From an uncultured Erysipelotrichaceae bacterium (GTDB taxonomy: Bacteria; Bacillota_I; Bacilli_A; Erysipelotrichales; Erysipelotrichaceae), in assembly GCA_945877255.1 (NCBI GenBank), contig CAMCRE010000009.1:1-57021 (forward strand): a DNA stretch of 57,021 bases, in the 5' to 3' direction. The notes beneath the pieces are model-generated. The model worked only from the letters and a program-made list of their open reading frames with translations. It did no database searches and had not been told where the DNA came from. A program made the translations under genes and the position numbers. Shown here one piece after another: positions 37,018 to 46,016 of this stretch. The number at the start of each line of letters is the position of its first letter. Positions within the stretch are counted from its first letter, which is position 1.

Positions 37018-37544
37018 GGGTTACACCCCTTAATCCTCATCTCAAACCAACTTACAACTTTTCTGTTGGCTTCTAAGTTCCATTTGTCTTTGAATTTCGC
37101 AAGTTCAAAATGACAATAATATTGGTTTTTTAATGAAGTGTAGTTTGAAAATCCAGGATGATATCCTAAACCGTTTTTAGAATCGGAAATCAATTTCCAA
37201 GCAGCATCTGCGTTTGATCTGTTGTAACGAACGTGATCTGTAGGTTTTAAACTTAATGTATCTACACCATCTCGTTTTATCCAAGCTGCGTATTCGAAAT
37301 AATAGTCGTATCCACCAAAATAGCGTGGTTCTATTTTTGGTTTACTTTTTTCAACAATTTCTATGTTGTTTTTCACATCTGAAAGACGTGTTCCGTCATC
37401 GAGAACAACATTATTAATTACTGTCTCTGGGGATCCAACTAATATATCCACAGTTATTTTTTTATTAGCAGCTTTAAAATTAGAGGATGAGAACAATAAA
37501 CATATAACTAAAATTGATGTAATGCATAAAAAAATTTTTTTCAT
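37014..37544 (-). CDS. Secreted DUF2599-domain protein
   Basis: A 176-residue exported protein. The signal peptide covers about 1-26 (IFLCITSILVICLLFSSS); a linker follows to about 70. The rest resembles the DUF2599 domain: YFEYAAWIKRDGVDTLSLKP, NADAAWKLISDSKNG and YYCHFELAKFKDKWNLEANR, with one cysteine at YYCH and one near the end. The domain's function is unknown; in other bacteria it often occurs with putative amidases. AGAAAGGAG precedes the start. It is coupled to a membrane protein downstream and a 17-codon ORF upstream. Confidence 0.75.
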   Translation of the reverse strand: MKKIFLCITSILVICLLFSSSNFKAANKKITVDILVGSPETVINNVVLDDGTRLSDVKNNIEIVEKSKPKIEPRYFGGYDYYFEYAAWIKRDGVDTLSLKPTDHVRYNRSNADAAWKLISDSKNGLGYHPGFSNYTSLKNQYYCHFELAKFKDKWNLEANRKVVSWFEMRIKGCNP

Positions 37545-37579
37545 ATTTTTCTCCTTTCTGTTTTATAAAATTTTTATGC

Positions 37580-37633
37580 TTAAAATAAATCTCCGTTCGT
37601 ATACCTTGAAACATTAATTACCCACATATTCAT
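37580..37633 (-). CDS. 17-codon ORF with SRYxNGDxF motif (copy 2)
   Basis: MNMWVINVSRYTNGDLF, starting 2 bases after AAAGGAGAG and 34 bases downstream of a promoter. It lies 35 bases before the DUF2599 start. Its NVSRYTNGDLF matches NLSRYKNGDFF of the 17-codon ORF at 29165-29218. It could be a peptide or a fragment of a once larger gene. Confidence 0.4.
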   Translation of the reverse strand: MNMWVINVSRYTNGDLF

Positions 37634-37666
37634 CTCTCCTTTCAACAATTAATGTTTTACACTCTT

Positions 37667-37696
37667 ATTATAGCATCTTATGTGTTTTTTTTGCAA
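37667..37696 (-). promoter_or_regulatory. Sigma-A promoter of the DUF2599 cluster
   Basis: On the minus strand TTGCAA-N18-TATAAT, upstream of the 17-codon ORF. Confidence 0.7.
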
Positions 37697-37780
37697 TCAC
37701 TTTCATACGAAAATAGTTCACATTTAAAAATTTATAATCATCAAGTAAAGTATCCAATAGTGAAAATAATATTTAACATC

Positions 37781-37803
37781 AAAAAAATGCCACAATAGTG
37801 GCA
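37781..37803 (-). terminator. Terminator of ctlX
   Basis: On the minus strand TGCCAC-tatt-GTGGCA is followed by seven T, just after the ctlX stop. Confidence 0.82.
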
Positions 37804-37808
37804 ATTAA

Positions 37809-38681
37809 TTAAAATATTTCAGCAATCATACAACGTGCAGAACCACCACCAATAGTTTCAATTGTGGGGATGGCTACAGTAACGATACGTGTTTTATTTG
37901 TAATTTGTGTAATTTGATCTTGTGTTAAAGATTGATAAACCGTTTCAGACATGACGATAAAGTTACCGTTTTCCCCTTTTAACTCTAAACAATTACCCGC
38001 AAATTTCAATATTTGGTCTTGGGTTAATGTAATTATTTCATGATGCTGTTTGATTTGTGTGCGGACACGTTGTCTATCGTTTTCAGCAATGAGTGCATCA
38101 CAAATAAAAACAAAGTGTGTGGTAACAGCCATCAGTACGTTTGTGTGGTAAATTTCTTTATCGTTTTGATACGCATTAAATAGTATTTTTTTATAATTTA
38201 AAGTTTGTAATATTTCATCTAATGTTGTTTCATTAGCTCTTTGTGATGCCACGCAATAACAAATTTTATTGACACGATCTAATACCATTGCACCTGTTCC
38301 TTCGAGTGGTTTTAAATGGGTGTAATCATTAATGATTTGCGGTTGATAAAAATCAACCACGTTTTGTTTAAACTTAGTGATCTCGCATTTTCTGTTATCG
38401 GTGTACATTGGATAAATATTTAACGTGCCATTGTGTGTTGAAAACCAATTATTTGGGAACACACTATCGGGTGTAGGTGGTGTTGCCGTATCTTCAATGA
38501 CATGTACCACGACGCCTTCTTGTTGGAGTGTGTTGACGAAATTGTTGAATTCAGAAACGGCTTTCCTCGAAACATTATCAATAGTAATTTTGTGTTGATA
38601 AGTGTTATCTTTAGCAGTTTCTTCATTAAACTGAAAAAAATTCGGTTTAATCATAATAATTTTATTCGTTGATTGTTGCAT
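37809..38681 (-). CDS. ctlX: CtlX-like citrulline/arginine hydrolase (amidinotransferase fold)
   Basis: A 290-residue guanidino-group-modifying enzyme of the arginine deiminase/DDAH superfamily, resembling citrulline utilisation hydrolase CtlX. Recognisable parts are TPDSVFPNNWFSTH near 68-82, LEGTGAMVLDR near 120, the catalytic-histidine segment EIYHTNVLMAV near 165 and the C-terminal cysteine loop GGGSARCMIAEIF. No arginine catabolism genes surround it, so the physiological substrate is uncertain. It lies just downstream of rodA on the same strand (9-base gap). Confidence 0.85.
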   Translation of the reverse strand: MQQSTNKIIMIKPNFFQFNEETAKDNTYQHKITIDNVSRKAVSEFNNFVNTLQQEGVVVHVIEDTATPPTPDSVFPNNWFSTHNGTLNIYPMYTDNRKCEITKFKQNVVDFYQPQIINDYTHLKPLEGTGAMVLDRVNKICYCVASQRANETTLDEILQTLNYKKILFNAYQNDKEIYHTNVLMAVTTHFVFICDALIAENDRQRVRTQIKQHHEIITLTQDQILKFAGNCLELKGENGNFIVMSETVYQSLTQDQITQITNKTRIVTVAIPTIETIGGGSARCMIAEIF

Positions 38682-38690
38682 AAAAGCTCC

Positions 38691-39938
38691 TTAATAATTT
38701 TGTATTGAGTTTTTTGTATTGGCGTAAATATTCATCGTTATGCCAAATAGTAAGAAATAAGATATAAGTGATGATCCACCGTATGAAACAAGTGGTAATG
38801 TAATGCCGGTAATTGGTAAAATGTTAAGTACCATGCCCATATTTTGAATTTGTTGGTAGAAAATAATACCAATTGTTCCGATCATAAAATATTTTTCAAA
38901 CAATTGCTTTGCTTTTATGGCGGTTGTCATTAAATGTGTCGTCAACGCAAATTGTAGTCCAAATACTATAAGCATACCAATACCACCAAAAATAGTTCCG
39001 GTCATCGCAAATATAAAGTCGGTGTGTGCTTCGGAAATATGTAGTGCAGCAGGTATAGCATTATTAATTCCATAACCATTTAATCCAGCAGATCCCATTG
39101 CGATGATTGATTGTGTAGCTTGGTAAGAATAAGCAGGGTATTGATCAGGATAAATCCAACCATATATTCGTGATAATCTTACTTGCGAAATAAATTGATG
39201 CAGTATACTTGGTTGAAAGAAAAATAAAATAAAAAACACACTGATTGTAATAACAATAACGGAAAATATCGTGATAAGCCAGCCTTTATTAATACTCGCA
39301 CTACAAACCATAAAAAACAATGAAATAATAATAATAAACACTAACCCAGTATCTGGTTGTAAAAATATTAATAGCATTGGAGGCAGTGATATTTTAGCCA
39401 TTTTTAATAGTAAACGAAAATCGTCTTGATATGTTGATGTATCTTTGTTTTCATTATGTTCCGCAATAATATTGGCATTCAGCACAATCAAACAAATTTT
39501 CATAAATTCACTAGGTTGAAAACTACCAATACCTGGAATGTTATACCAGCTTGTTGCACCATTCACAAATAAAATAGGATCATATGAACCAAACGTTAAT
39601 CCGCGTATCGGCCATATCTTTTGAAATATGATGCTGTCGATACATAAAAATATTAATAAAACCATTAAAATGATGTATAACAATTTAAAAAACGGCACAA
39701 CAAATTCATTGCCGTTATACATAAAAAACATTAAAACAACGCTTCCAATGCAAAACCACATTAATTGTTTGATAAGTAATGATTTCACAGAAAAATTAGA
39801 TGCGATATATGGTGCTGATGAATATAACAGCAATAATGAAGCACACATTAAGAATACTAAAATAACAATTAACTTTTTATCCACAAAATTAATGATATTT
39901 GGTTTTTCTTTTTTAAGTCTTAGTTTATTCATCTTCAT
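38691..39938 (-). CDS. rodA: RodA/FtsW-family peptidoglycan glycosyltransferase
   Basis: SEDS-family lipid II polymerase with about ten helices. The 415 residues include the family's FQPSEFMKICLIV near 145 and QPDTGLVFIII near 195. The QATQSIIAMGSAGLNGYG loop is near 275, the catalytic aspartate region EAHTDFIFAMTGTIFGG near 305 and the terminal LPLVSYGGSSLISYFL near 385. RodA is preferred over FtsW from NILPITGITLPLVSYGG, but this is not certain. The start overlaps the ArsC-like gene by about 14 bases; a second ATG at 39932 is possible. Confidence 0.88.
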   Translation of the reverse strand: MKMNKLRLKKEKPNIINFVDKKLIVILVFLMCASLLLLYSSAPYIASNFSVKSLLIKQLMWFCIGSVVLMFFMYNGNEFVVPFFKLLYIILMVLLIFLCIDSIIFQKIWPIRGLTFGSYDPILFVNGATSWYNIPGIGSFQPSEFMKICLIVLNANIIAEHNENKDTSTYQDDFRLLLKMAKISLPPMLLIFLQPDTGLVFIIIISLFFMVCSASINKGWLITIFSVIVITISVFFILFFFQPSILHQFISQVRLSRIYGWIYPDQYPAYSYQATQSIIAMGSAGLNGYGINNAIPAALHISEAHTDFIFAMTGTIFGGIGMLIVFGLQFALTTHLMTTAIKAKQLFEKYFMIGTIGIIFYQQIQNMGMVLNILPITGITLPLVSYGGSSLISYFLLFGITMNIYANTKNSIQNY

Positions 39939-40269
39939 ATATGGTGTGTTTTGTTCCGACTAAAATTTCATTTTCTGTGATCAGTAATGGTCTTTTTAGC
40001 AACATTCCGTCATTTGATAATAATTCATAAAGTTGATCATTAGTGTAATTTTCAAACGTATTTTTTAAGTTTAATGCTTTATAAGATTGTCCACTGGTAT
40101 TGAAAAAATGTTTAATTGGCAAATTGCTTTTCATGTGCCACATTTCAAGCTCTTCTTTTGAAGGCGTATTATTTTTAATGTCTCTTAATTTAATGTTGTT
40201 GTATTTTTTTTGTAACACTTTTAATGCTTTGGTGCATGTAGAACATTTAGGGTAATATATAAATTCCAT
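39925..40269 (-). CDS. ArsC/Spx-family thioredoxin-fold protein
   Basis: A 114-residue protein with the N-terminal CSTC redox motif (residues 9-12) in MEFIYYPKCSTCTKAL. The rest fits the ArsC/YffB/Spx family (LRDIKNNTPSKEEL, FNTSGQSYKAL, LLKRPLLITENEILVG). Members include arsenate reductase-like proteins and RNA polymerase regulators. The CxxC and lack of ars genes favour a Spx/MgsR- or YffB-like role, unresolved. GGAGG precedes the start; it overlaps rodA. Confidence 0.85.
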   Translation of the reverse strand: MEFIYYPKCSTCTKALKVLQKKYNNIKLRDIKNNTPSKEELEMWHMKSNLPIKHFFNTSGQSYKALNLKNTFENYTNDQLYELLSNDGMLLKRPLLITENEILVGTKHTIYEDE

Positions 40270-40310
40270 AAAAACCTCCTATGTAAAGTATAGCATAGTT
40301 AAAAGTAAAA

Positions 40311-40437
40311 TTGTATTTTTTTAGTTAATATGCTATACTGAATTTGAAACAGTTTAAATAAGTGGGTAAAATACCCAAATTACGCCTGTGAGATAGCAGA
40401 AAAATAAAAATCTCATTTTAAAAAGAGCGTTTTACAT
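40311..40437 (+). promoter_or_regulatory. Promoter and structured leader of the CapD-like operon
   Basis: TTGTAT-N17-TATACT (40311-40339) is followed by about 100 untranslated bases. These hold two hairpins: GGGTA-aaa-TACCC, then TGAGAT/ATCTCA with a 15-base loop and a TTTT tail. The second looks like a weak terminator, suggesting attenuation. It matches no riboswitch I could recognise. Confidence 0.45.
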
Positions 40438-40452
40438 ATGAAAGAGGTATTT

Positions 40453-42327
40453 ATGTTAAGTAAGATTACGCATAATCGTTTGTTTGTTAAGCATCGATCC
40501 ATTGTGTTATTAGTAGCTGATTTAATTGTAGTTGGTTTTTCATATATTTTGGCATTGATTTTCACACATGATTTTAGTGTAAAACAAGTCGTAAGTAATT
40601 ATTCATTTTCAATGCCTGTAATACTACTAGCAATTGCATTATTAATTATTTATACAACATTATTTGTAGTGTATAAAGTTAATAAAAGTTTATGGGAATA
40701 TATTGGTGAAAAAGAATTATGGAATATATTAGTTACACTTGTTATTGCATTTATTATTTGTGGCCTGTTATTTTTTATATTACATTTTAGAATTGTATTT
40801 TATTTGATATTGATTATTGCGACTGTTCTAAGTTCATTTTTCATGTTCGGTATTCGATTAGGATATCGTGCTTATCGTGAGTCAGTGTTAAATGCACATT
40901 TAAAATTTAAAGGTCGTCGCTCATTAATTGTGGGGGCAGGTAGTGCCGGATATATTTTAATGAAAGAACTGCAAAAAAATATAAAGTTAAACGCAAAATT
41001 AGTTGGCTTTATTGATGACTTTCAAGATGGAATGGTTGTAGGTGGTTATGCTGTTTTAGGTAAAATAAAAGATCTTCCAAAAATCATTACTAAAAAAGAA
41101 ATAGATTTAGTATTTATTGCGATGCCAAGTGCTGATAAAAAAACGATACAAAAAGTCGTTGATTTATGTAAAATTTTAAACGTTGAGATTAAAATTATGG
41201 CACCGGGTGAAACGTTATTTATGAATAATACTAGCAATCAAATACGTAGCGTTACAATTGAAGATTTATTAGGTCGTGAAGAAGCTAAATTATCTAGCGA
41301 AGAAATTAGTGAATATATTAAAGGGGAAGTTGTTTTAGTAACAGGTGCTGCTGGTTCTATTGGAAGCCAATTAGTAATGGAAATTTTTAAATTTCAGCCC
41401 CAACATTTACTATTATTAGATGTAAATGAAAATGGTTTATATATGTTGGAGCAAGAATTGTCTTGTTTAAAACGTCAAAACGCATCATATGAAAACATTA
41501 AAATAACGAGTTTAATAGCATCAATTCGTGAAGTAGCTGCACTTGAAAATATTTTTAGTGAGTATAACATTGATATTGTGTATCATGCTGCGGCGCACAA
41601 ACATGTGCCATTGATGGAAACTAGACCACAAGAAGCAATTAAAAATAATATCGTGGGGACGCGAAATGTGATTGATGTTGCGATTAAGCATTGTGCTAAA
41701 AGAGTGATTATGATTTCAACTGATAAAGCTGTTAATCCAACGAATGTCATGGGAGCGAGTAAACGTATGACAGAACTTATTTTACAATCAAGAGGATTAC
41801 AAAAAAACACAAAAATTGCAGCGGTGCGTTTTGGTAACGTGTTGGGGTCTAATGGTTCTGTTATTCCTATTTTTAAAAATCAAATTGAAAAAGGTGGTCC
41901 AATAACGTTGACGAGTAAAAAAATTATTCGCTATTTTATGACGATTCCAGAAGCAGCACAATTAGTGTTACAAGCGGGTTATTATGCCGATCGAGGTGAA
42001 ATATTTATTTTAGATATGGGAGAACCCGTAAAAATATTAGATTTAGCAGAAAACTTAATTCGTTTATCAGGGTTAAGACCATACAAAGATATCGACATTA
42101 TTGAAATTGGGTTAAGACCAGGTGAGAAAATGTTTGAAGAGTTGCAATATTCTGAAGAAAAAACACATTCAACCGCAAATCCAATGATTATGGTTAATGA
42201 AATCATTGATGTTGATGCAACAAAAGTTGATCATAAAGTTGATGAATTATTAGCGTTATGTCAAGAACCAGTTGATAAAACGTTATTGAAAAAGAAACTT
42301 TTTGAAGCAATTAAAGAGGTTATTTAG
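40453..42327 (+). CDS. CapD-like membrane-bound nucleotide-sugar 4,6-dehydratase
   Basis: A 624-residue enzyme of the long UDP-GlcNAc 4,6-dehydratase family (PglF/CapD-like), making precursors of modified glycans. Four N-terminal helices (about 15-135) are followed by a CoA-binding-like Rossmann domain with GAGSAGYILM near 162. The catalytic extended-SDR domain follows: VTGAAGSIGSQLV near 295, HAAAHKHVPLME near 378 and STDKAVNPTNVMGASKRM near 425. ATG 40453 is chosen because AAAGAGGT precedes it; the ATG at 40438 lacks a site. It heads an operon with an LCP-like gene. Confidence 0.92.
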   Translation: MLSKITHNRLFVKHRSIVLLVADLIVVGFSYILALIFTHDFSVKQVVSNYSFSMPVILLAIALLIIYTTLFVVYKVNKSLWEYIGEKELWNILVTLVIAFIICGLLFFILHFRIVFYLILIIATVLSSFFMFGIRLGYRAYRESVLNAHLKFKGRRSLIVGAGSAGYILMKELQKNIKLNAKLVGFIDDFQDGMVVGGYAVLGKIKDLPKIITKKEIDLVFIAMPSADKKTIQKVVDLCKILNVEIKIMAPGETLFMNNTSNQIRSVTIEDLLGREEAKLSSEEISEYIKGEVVLVTGAAGSIGSQLVMEIFKFQPQHLLLLDVNENGLYMLEQELSCLKRQNASYENIKITSLIASIREVAALENIFSEYNIDIVYHAAAHKHVPLMETRPQEAIKNNIVGTRNVIDVAIKHCAKRVIMISTDKAVNPTNVMGASKRMTELILQSRGLQKNTKIAAVRFGNVLGSNGSVIPIFKNQIEKGGPITLTSKKIIRYFMTIPEAAQLVLQAGYYADRGEIFILDMGEPVKILDLAENLIRLSGLRPYKDIDIIEIGLRPGEKMFEELQYSEEKTHSTANPMIMVNEIIDVDATKVDHKVDELLALCQEPVDKTLLKKKLFEAIKEVI

Positions 42328-43568
42328 TGAAAAAAATATTTTCAAATTGCGTATTTAGTTTTATTTGTCTTTGTGCGTATGTGTGTTTATTTACGGTTTT
42401 GTTGCATCAAACTTTTAATGTGTTTCACAAAATAGTTGCATGTTCATTTGTGGTAGTGTTAATTACAGTATTGTATATTTTAAAGAAAAAACAGTTGTTT
42501 AACATATTTTTAAGCGGTGTTATAATTGTATTAAGTTGTGTGTTTATTGCGATAACAGGATATTTACAAGGTATTAATCGTGTTGTAGATGTTGCAAAAA
42601 AAGATTCACTACAAAACGTATTAGTTTACACACAGCAAAATACAGAAATAGCACAGTTAAAAGATAAAAAGCTTGGTGTGATATTACAAGGCAATGATGA
42701 TAGTGCACCGTATTTTTTAACGAATAAAGAAATTAATAGTGATATTGTGATTTATTATGATTTTAATAAAATGTTTCAAGATTTTAACAATAATGAAATT
42801 AGTGCAGTCATGATTATGGAAAAGTATCAGAACACTGTTCGCTCAAAATATACGCAGTTTAGTGATAAAATGAAGTTGTTGAAGTCGTATGCTATTAATC
42901 ACCAAACAAAAAAAGATTTTAAAAATAAACCAGTTTCAGTGTATTTTAATATTACTAATAAAGTAGGGAATCAAATACTAGATAGTTCACATATTATACT
43001 AAGTGTTCATCCTGTTTCAAAAAAAATATTAATAACGAGTATTCCTAGTGCGGTAGTAATCAAAAACAGTTGTCGCAATTTTCAAAGAGATACGTTGAAA
43101 CATATTAATGAAGATGGTGTATATTGTAGTTGGTTAGCAATTAATAAATTACTAGAAAATGATATAGATTACTATATTCAAGGTACACCAGAAACGATGC
43201 TTAAAATGTATGATTTAGTGATTACTTCTAAAAACGAACAAAAAAGCTTTCCAAAACAAGAATTTTTAGACATGTATTTAAATATTTTAAGACATGATGA
43301 ATTATTTAATGTTGTTTCAGAAAAGTTTAAAGCAGAAAAGTTTTTGAAAAATTTAGAAACAGTTAGTTATATTGTTGGGGATACAATGAAGTTTAATTTT
43401 ACTGCTGATAAATTACATTATTTTATAACAGAATATTTAATTTCAACTACGAATTGGCAAGTAACACATCAAATATTAGAAGGTAATTTAATTAATGAGC
43501 AGCATTTAGAAATTTACCAAAGTTCATTGGAAAATATCCAAGACCAAATAAGAAATATTCAAGAATAG
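42327..43568 (+). CDS. Degenerate LytR-CpsA-Psr-like membrane protein
   Basis: A 413-residue membrane protein with three N-terminal helices (about 7-30, 35-50 and 58-80) and a large external domain. The stretch IILSVHPVSKKILITSIPS near 222-242 matches the LCP (wall-polymer ligase) core. The conserved arginine and aspartate of the DSRSD-type motif are replaced by LDSSH, and SIPRD is replaced by SIPSA. It is probably not active as a ligase, though it may still bind lipid carriers. It starts at GTG 42327, one base overlapping the dehydratase stop, with AAAGAGGT upstream. Confidence 0.65.
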   Translation: MKKIFSNCVFSFICLCAYVCLFTVLLHQTFNVFHKIVACSFVVVLITVLYILKKKQLFNIFLSGVIIVLSCVFIAITGYLQGINRVVDVAKKDSLQNVLVYTQQNTEIAQLKDKKLGVILQGNDDSAPYFLTNKEINSDIVIYYDFNKMFQDFNNNEISAVMIMEKYQNTVRSKYTQFSDKMKLLKSYAINHQTKKDFKNKPVSVYFNITNKVGNQILDSSHIILSVHPVSKKILITSIPSAVVIKNSCRNFQRDTLKHINEDGVYCSWLAINKLLENDIDYYIQGTPETMLKMYDLVITSKNEQKSFPKQEFLDMYLNILRHDELFNVVSEKFKAEKFLKNLETVSYIVGDTMKFNFTADKLHYFITEYLISTTNWQVTHQILEGNLINEQHLEIYQSSLENIQDQIRNIQE

Positions 43569-43600
43569 CGTTATACTGTATTTTGTATGACGCTTTTATA
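43567..43600 (+). terminator. Terminator of the CapD-like operon
   Basis: AGCGTTATAC and GTATGACGCT pair with one mismatch around an eight-base loop, followed by TTTT. Confidence 0.72.
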
Positions 43601-43657
43601 GTTAATCTCTATGAAAAAGTTTACTTTTTTGTTATAATATATGAAGGTGGTGAAACG

Positions 43658-43843
43658 ATGGATTATACATTAAATGATATTGTAGAATTAAAAAAAGAAC
43701 ATCCTTGTTATAAAAGCAAGCAATGGCGTATTACTAGATTAGGTGCCGATATTCGTTTGAAATGTTTAGGATGTGGAAGTAGTGTTTTATTACCACGATC
43801 ACAATTTAATAAAAAGTTAAAAAAAGTTATAAAGGAGGAGTAG
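43658..43843 (+). CDS. DUF951 family protein
   Basis: A 61-residue protein of the DUF951 family, a putative nucleic-acid-binding strand-rich fold. Typical pieces are VELKKEHPC, WRITRLGADIRLKCLGCGS (with a CxxC) and PRSQFNKKLKKVI. ATG 43658 follows AAGGTGGTG; the frame extending to 43583 crosses the promoter. It ends 1 base before ychF, where DUF951 genes are commonly found. Confidence 0.88.
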   Translation: MDYTLNDIVELKKEHPCYKSKQWRITRLGADIRLKCLGCGSSVLLPRSQFNKKLKKVIKEE

Positions 43844-43844
43844 T

Positions 43845-44945
43845 ATGGCATTAACAGCTGGAATAGTAGGGTTGCCAAATGTAGGAAAGTCGACATTGTT
43901 TAATGCGATTACAAAATCACAGGTAGAAGCTGCGAATTATCCCTTCGCAACAATTCAACCAAATAAAGGAATTGTGGAGGTTCCGGATAAACGTGTTGAT
44001 CGTTTAGTGGAATTAATGACACCGCATAAAACAGTTTATACAACGTTTGAATTTACTGATATTGCAGGATTAGTGAAAGGTGCAAGTAAAGGCGAAGGAT
44101 TAGGTAATCAATTTTTATCACATATTCGTTTAGTTGATGCGATTTGTCATGTTGTGCGTTGCTTTAGTGATGACGATATTACACATGTTGAAGGCAGTGT
44201 TGATCCGATTCGTGATATTGAAATTATTAATTTTGAATTAATCATGGCAGATTTAAGCACGATTGAAAACAGATTATCAAAAGTTATTAGAAAAGCGAAG
44301 TCTAATGATAAAGCGGCGATTAAAGAGCATGCAGTATTAGTTAAAATTGAAGAAGCGTTAAAAAATGCTAAACCGGCACGTAGTGTTGATTTAGATAAAG
44401 AAGAAAAAGAGTTAGTTGCTTCATTTAATTTATTAACGATGAAACCTGTTATTTATATTGCGAATTTATCTGAAGATGAAATTATTGATCCGAGTGCAAA
44501 CGATAATTATAATAAAGTAGTTAATTATGCTACAAGTGAAAATAACCAAGTTGTGCCTATTTGTGCTAAGATTGAAGAAGAATTGTCATCGTTAGATAAA
44601 GAAGAAAAAACCGCCTTTTTAAATGAATTAGGTATAGCAGAAAGTGGATTAGACATCGTCATTAAAAAAGCATACGCCATTTTAAATTTATGTACATACT
44701 TTACAGCAGGCGTACAGGAAGTGCGAGCTTGGACGTTTGTGAATGGAATGACGGCACCGGAGTGTGCTGGAATTATTCACACTGATTTCCAAAGAGGATT
44801 CATTAGAGCAGCAACGTTTTCTTTTGATGACATTAACGAGTTAGGAAGTGAACAAGCAGTTAAAGAAGCTGGTAAATTACGTTTAGAAGGTAAGGAATAT
44901 AAAGTGCAAGACGGAGATGTTATGCATTTTAGGTTTAATGTATAA
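43845..44945 (+). CDS. ychF: Redox-regulated ATPase YchF
   Basis: Obg-family P-loop protein that prefers ATP and binds ribosomes. The 366 residues have G1 GLPNVGKST near 8-16, G3 DIAGLVKGASKGEGLGNQFL near 68-87, the G4 equivalent NLSED in place of NKxD, and a C-terminal TGS domain (LCTYFTAG, then DFQRGFIRA and QDGDVMHFRFNV). AAAGGAGGAG precedes the ATG. The stop overlaps the next membrane protein gene as TAATG. Confidence 0.96.
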   Translation: MALTAGIVGLPNVGKSTLFNAITKSQVEAANYPFATIQPNKGIVEVPDKRVDRLVELMTPHKTVYTTFEFTDIAGLVKGASKGEGLGNQFLSHIRLVDAICHVVRCFSDDDITHVEGSVDPIRDIEIINFELIMADLSTIENRLSKVIRKAKSNDKAAIKEHAVLVKIEEALKNAKPARSVDLDKEEKELVASFNLLTMKPVIYIANLSEDEIIDPSANDNYNKVVNYATSENNQVVPICAKIEEELSSLDKEEKTAFLNELGIAESGLDIVIKKAYAILNLCTYFTAGVQEVRAWTFVNGMTAPECAGIIHTDFQRGFIRAATFSFDDINELGSEQAVKEAGKLRLEGKEYKVQDGDVMHFRFNV

Positions 44946-45646
44946 TGCGTTTATTTAAGAATGCAATAACGCATTTACGTGTTAAATGGCATTATATAGT
45001 TGGGCTTTTATTAATTGCGATTATGCTAGAGATGTTATATAGTGTCGCAACAATAAGTGTTTCGTTTCATGATAATTTTATTTATCAACTTATTTTACTT
45101 GGTATTAAATTATTTTTAGAATCAATCGTGTTTTGTGGTATTTATCGTATTGCCTTTGAAAATAGAAAATTATTTTCGGCTTTAAGGTTTGAAAGCAACA
45201 ATTTAATTGTAATGGATGCATTTTTAATTATCTTAATTTTAACGAATATTGTGTTACGCATTTATTACCAATTTGGTTATATTGCATTAATTTTAATGAT
45301 ACCTGTTCAGTGCATAGTGATATTTTTACCTGCACTTGCATTAAGAGGTTATCGTGGTTTAATTGGATTGAAACAAGCTTTTGAAATAATTAAATCAGAT
45401 TATAAACAGTTTGTGATTTTGTTTTTAGTACAAGCTGTTTCAGTCGTGAGTATGATCTTAATTCAAATATTGATAATAGAATTTTCATTGTTTACGCATG
45501 TTTTATTTGTAATGTCATTTGATATAGCGGTGTTACTGTCCTTTGTGGGTAGTGTTGTAGTGCCATTGATTTTATTAATGATGTTACAAGGTGTATTAAA
45601 AGTATTATCGGCAGTTATGACGATAAAATACACACAATTTTTATAA
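44945..45646 (+). CDS. Hypothetical multi-pass membrane protein
   Basis: A 233-residue protein with five to six predicted helices (about 17-35, 45-65, 92-130, 155-178 and 185-222). A cytosolic basic segment RGYRGLIGLKQAFEIIKSDYKQF near 138-160 recalls membrane proteins with DUF-type permease or glycerophosphodiester phosphodiesterase-like membrane domains, but no family is certain. It is translationally coupled to ychF through TAATG and ends before the csp promoter. Confidence 0.7.
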   Translation: MRLFKNAITHLRVKWHYIVGLLLIAIMLEMLYSVATISVSFHDNFIYQLILLGIKLFLESIVFCGIYRIAFENRKLFSALRFESNNLIVMDAFLIILILTNIVLRIYYQFGYIALILMIPVQCIVIFLPALALRGYRGLIGLKQAFEIIKSDYKQFVILFLVQAVSVVSMILIQILIIEFSLFTHVLFVMSFDIAVLLSFVGSVVVPLILLMMLQGVLKVLSAVMTIKYTQFL

Positions 45647-45693
45647 AAAAAGGTAAAAAGTTTATAGTTATTAACGTAAACTCAAATGTGGTA

Positions 45694-45722
45694 TTGCTTT
45701 TTAAGCATTTAGCCTATATAAT
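45694..45722 (+). promoter_or_regulatory. Sigma-A promoter of the cold-shock gene
   Basis: TTGCTT-N17-TATAAT, with a roughly 40-base untranslated leader. Confidence 0.72.
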
Positions 45723-45767
45723 GTAACTATGTAGTGTGACAGCAGCATAGAAAGGTCTGGGAAATAA

Positions 45768-45968
45768 ATGCAAGGAAAAGTTAAAATGTTTAACGAAGAG
45801 AAAGGTTACGGTTTCATTACTTTAGAAGATGGTCGTGATGTGTTTTTCCATTATTCACAATTATTAATGGAAGGATTTAAAACTGTAAAAACTGATGATG
45901 TGTTGAAGTTTGAATTAACTGAAACAGAACGTGGTTTACAGGCTTTAAATATTGAAGTAGTTAAATAA
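45768..45968 (+). CDS. Cold-shock domain protein
   Basis: A 66-residue OB-fold RNA chaperone. RNP1 is KGYGFIT (residues 12-18) and RNP2 is VFFHYSQL (26-33, where VFVH is usual). It lacks a strong SD: the leader ends TCTGGGAAATAA before ATG, unlike most genes here, which may reflect post-transcriptional control typical of csp genes. A terminator follows immediately. Confidence 0.92.
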   Translation: MQGKVKMFNEEKGYGFITLEDGRDVFFHYSQLLMEGFKTVKTDDVLKFELTETERGLQALNIEVVK

Positions 45969-45971
45969 CAC

Positions 45972-45996
45972 AAAAGAGTGGTTACCCACTCTTTTA
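45972..45996 (+). terminator. Intrinsic terminator of the cold-shock gene
   Basis: AAAAGAGTGG-ttac-CCACTCTTTT, a 10-bp perfect stem with T run. Confidence 0.88.
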
Positions 45997-46016
45997 TGTT
46001 ATAGGAAGGAGAAAAT

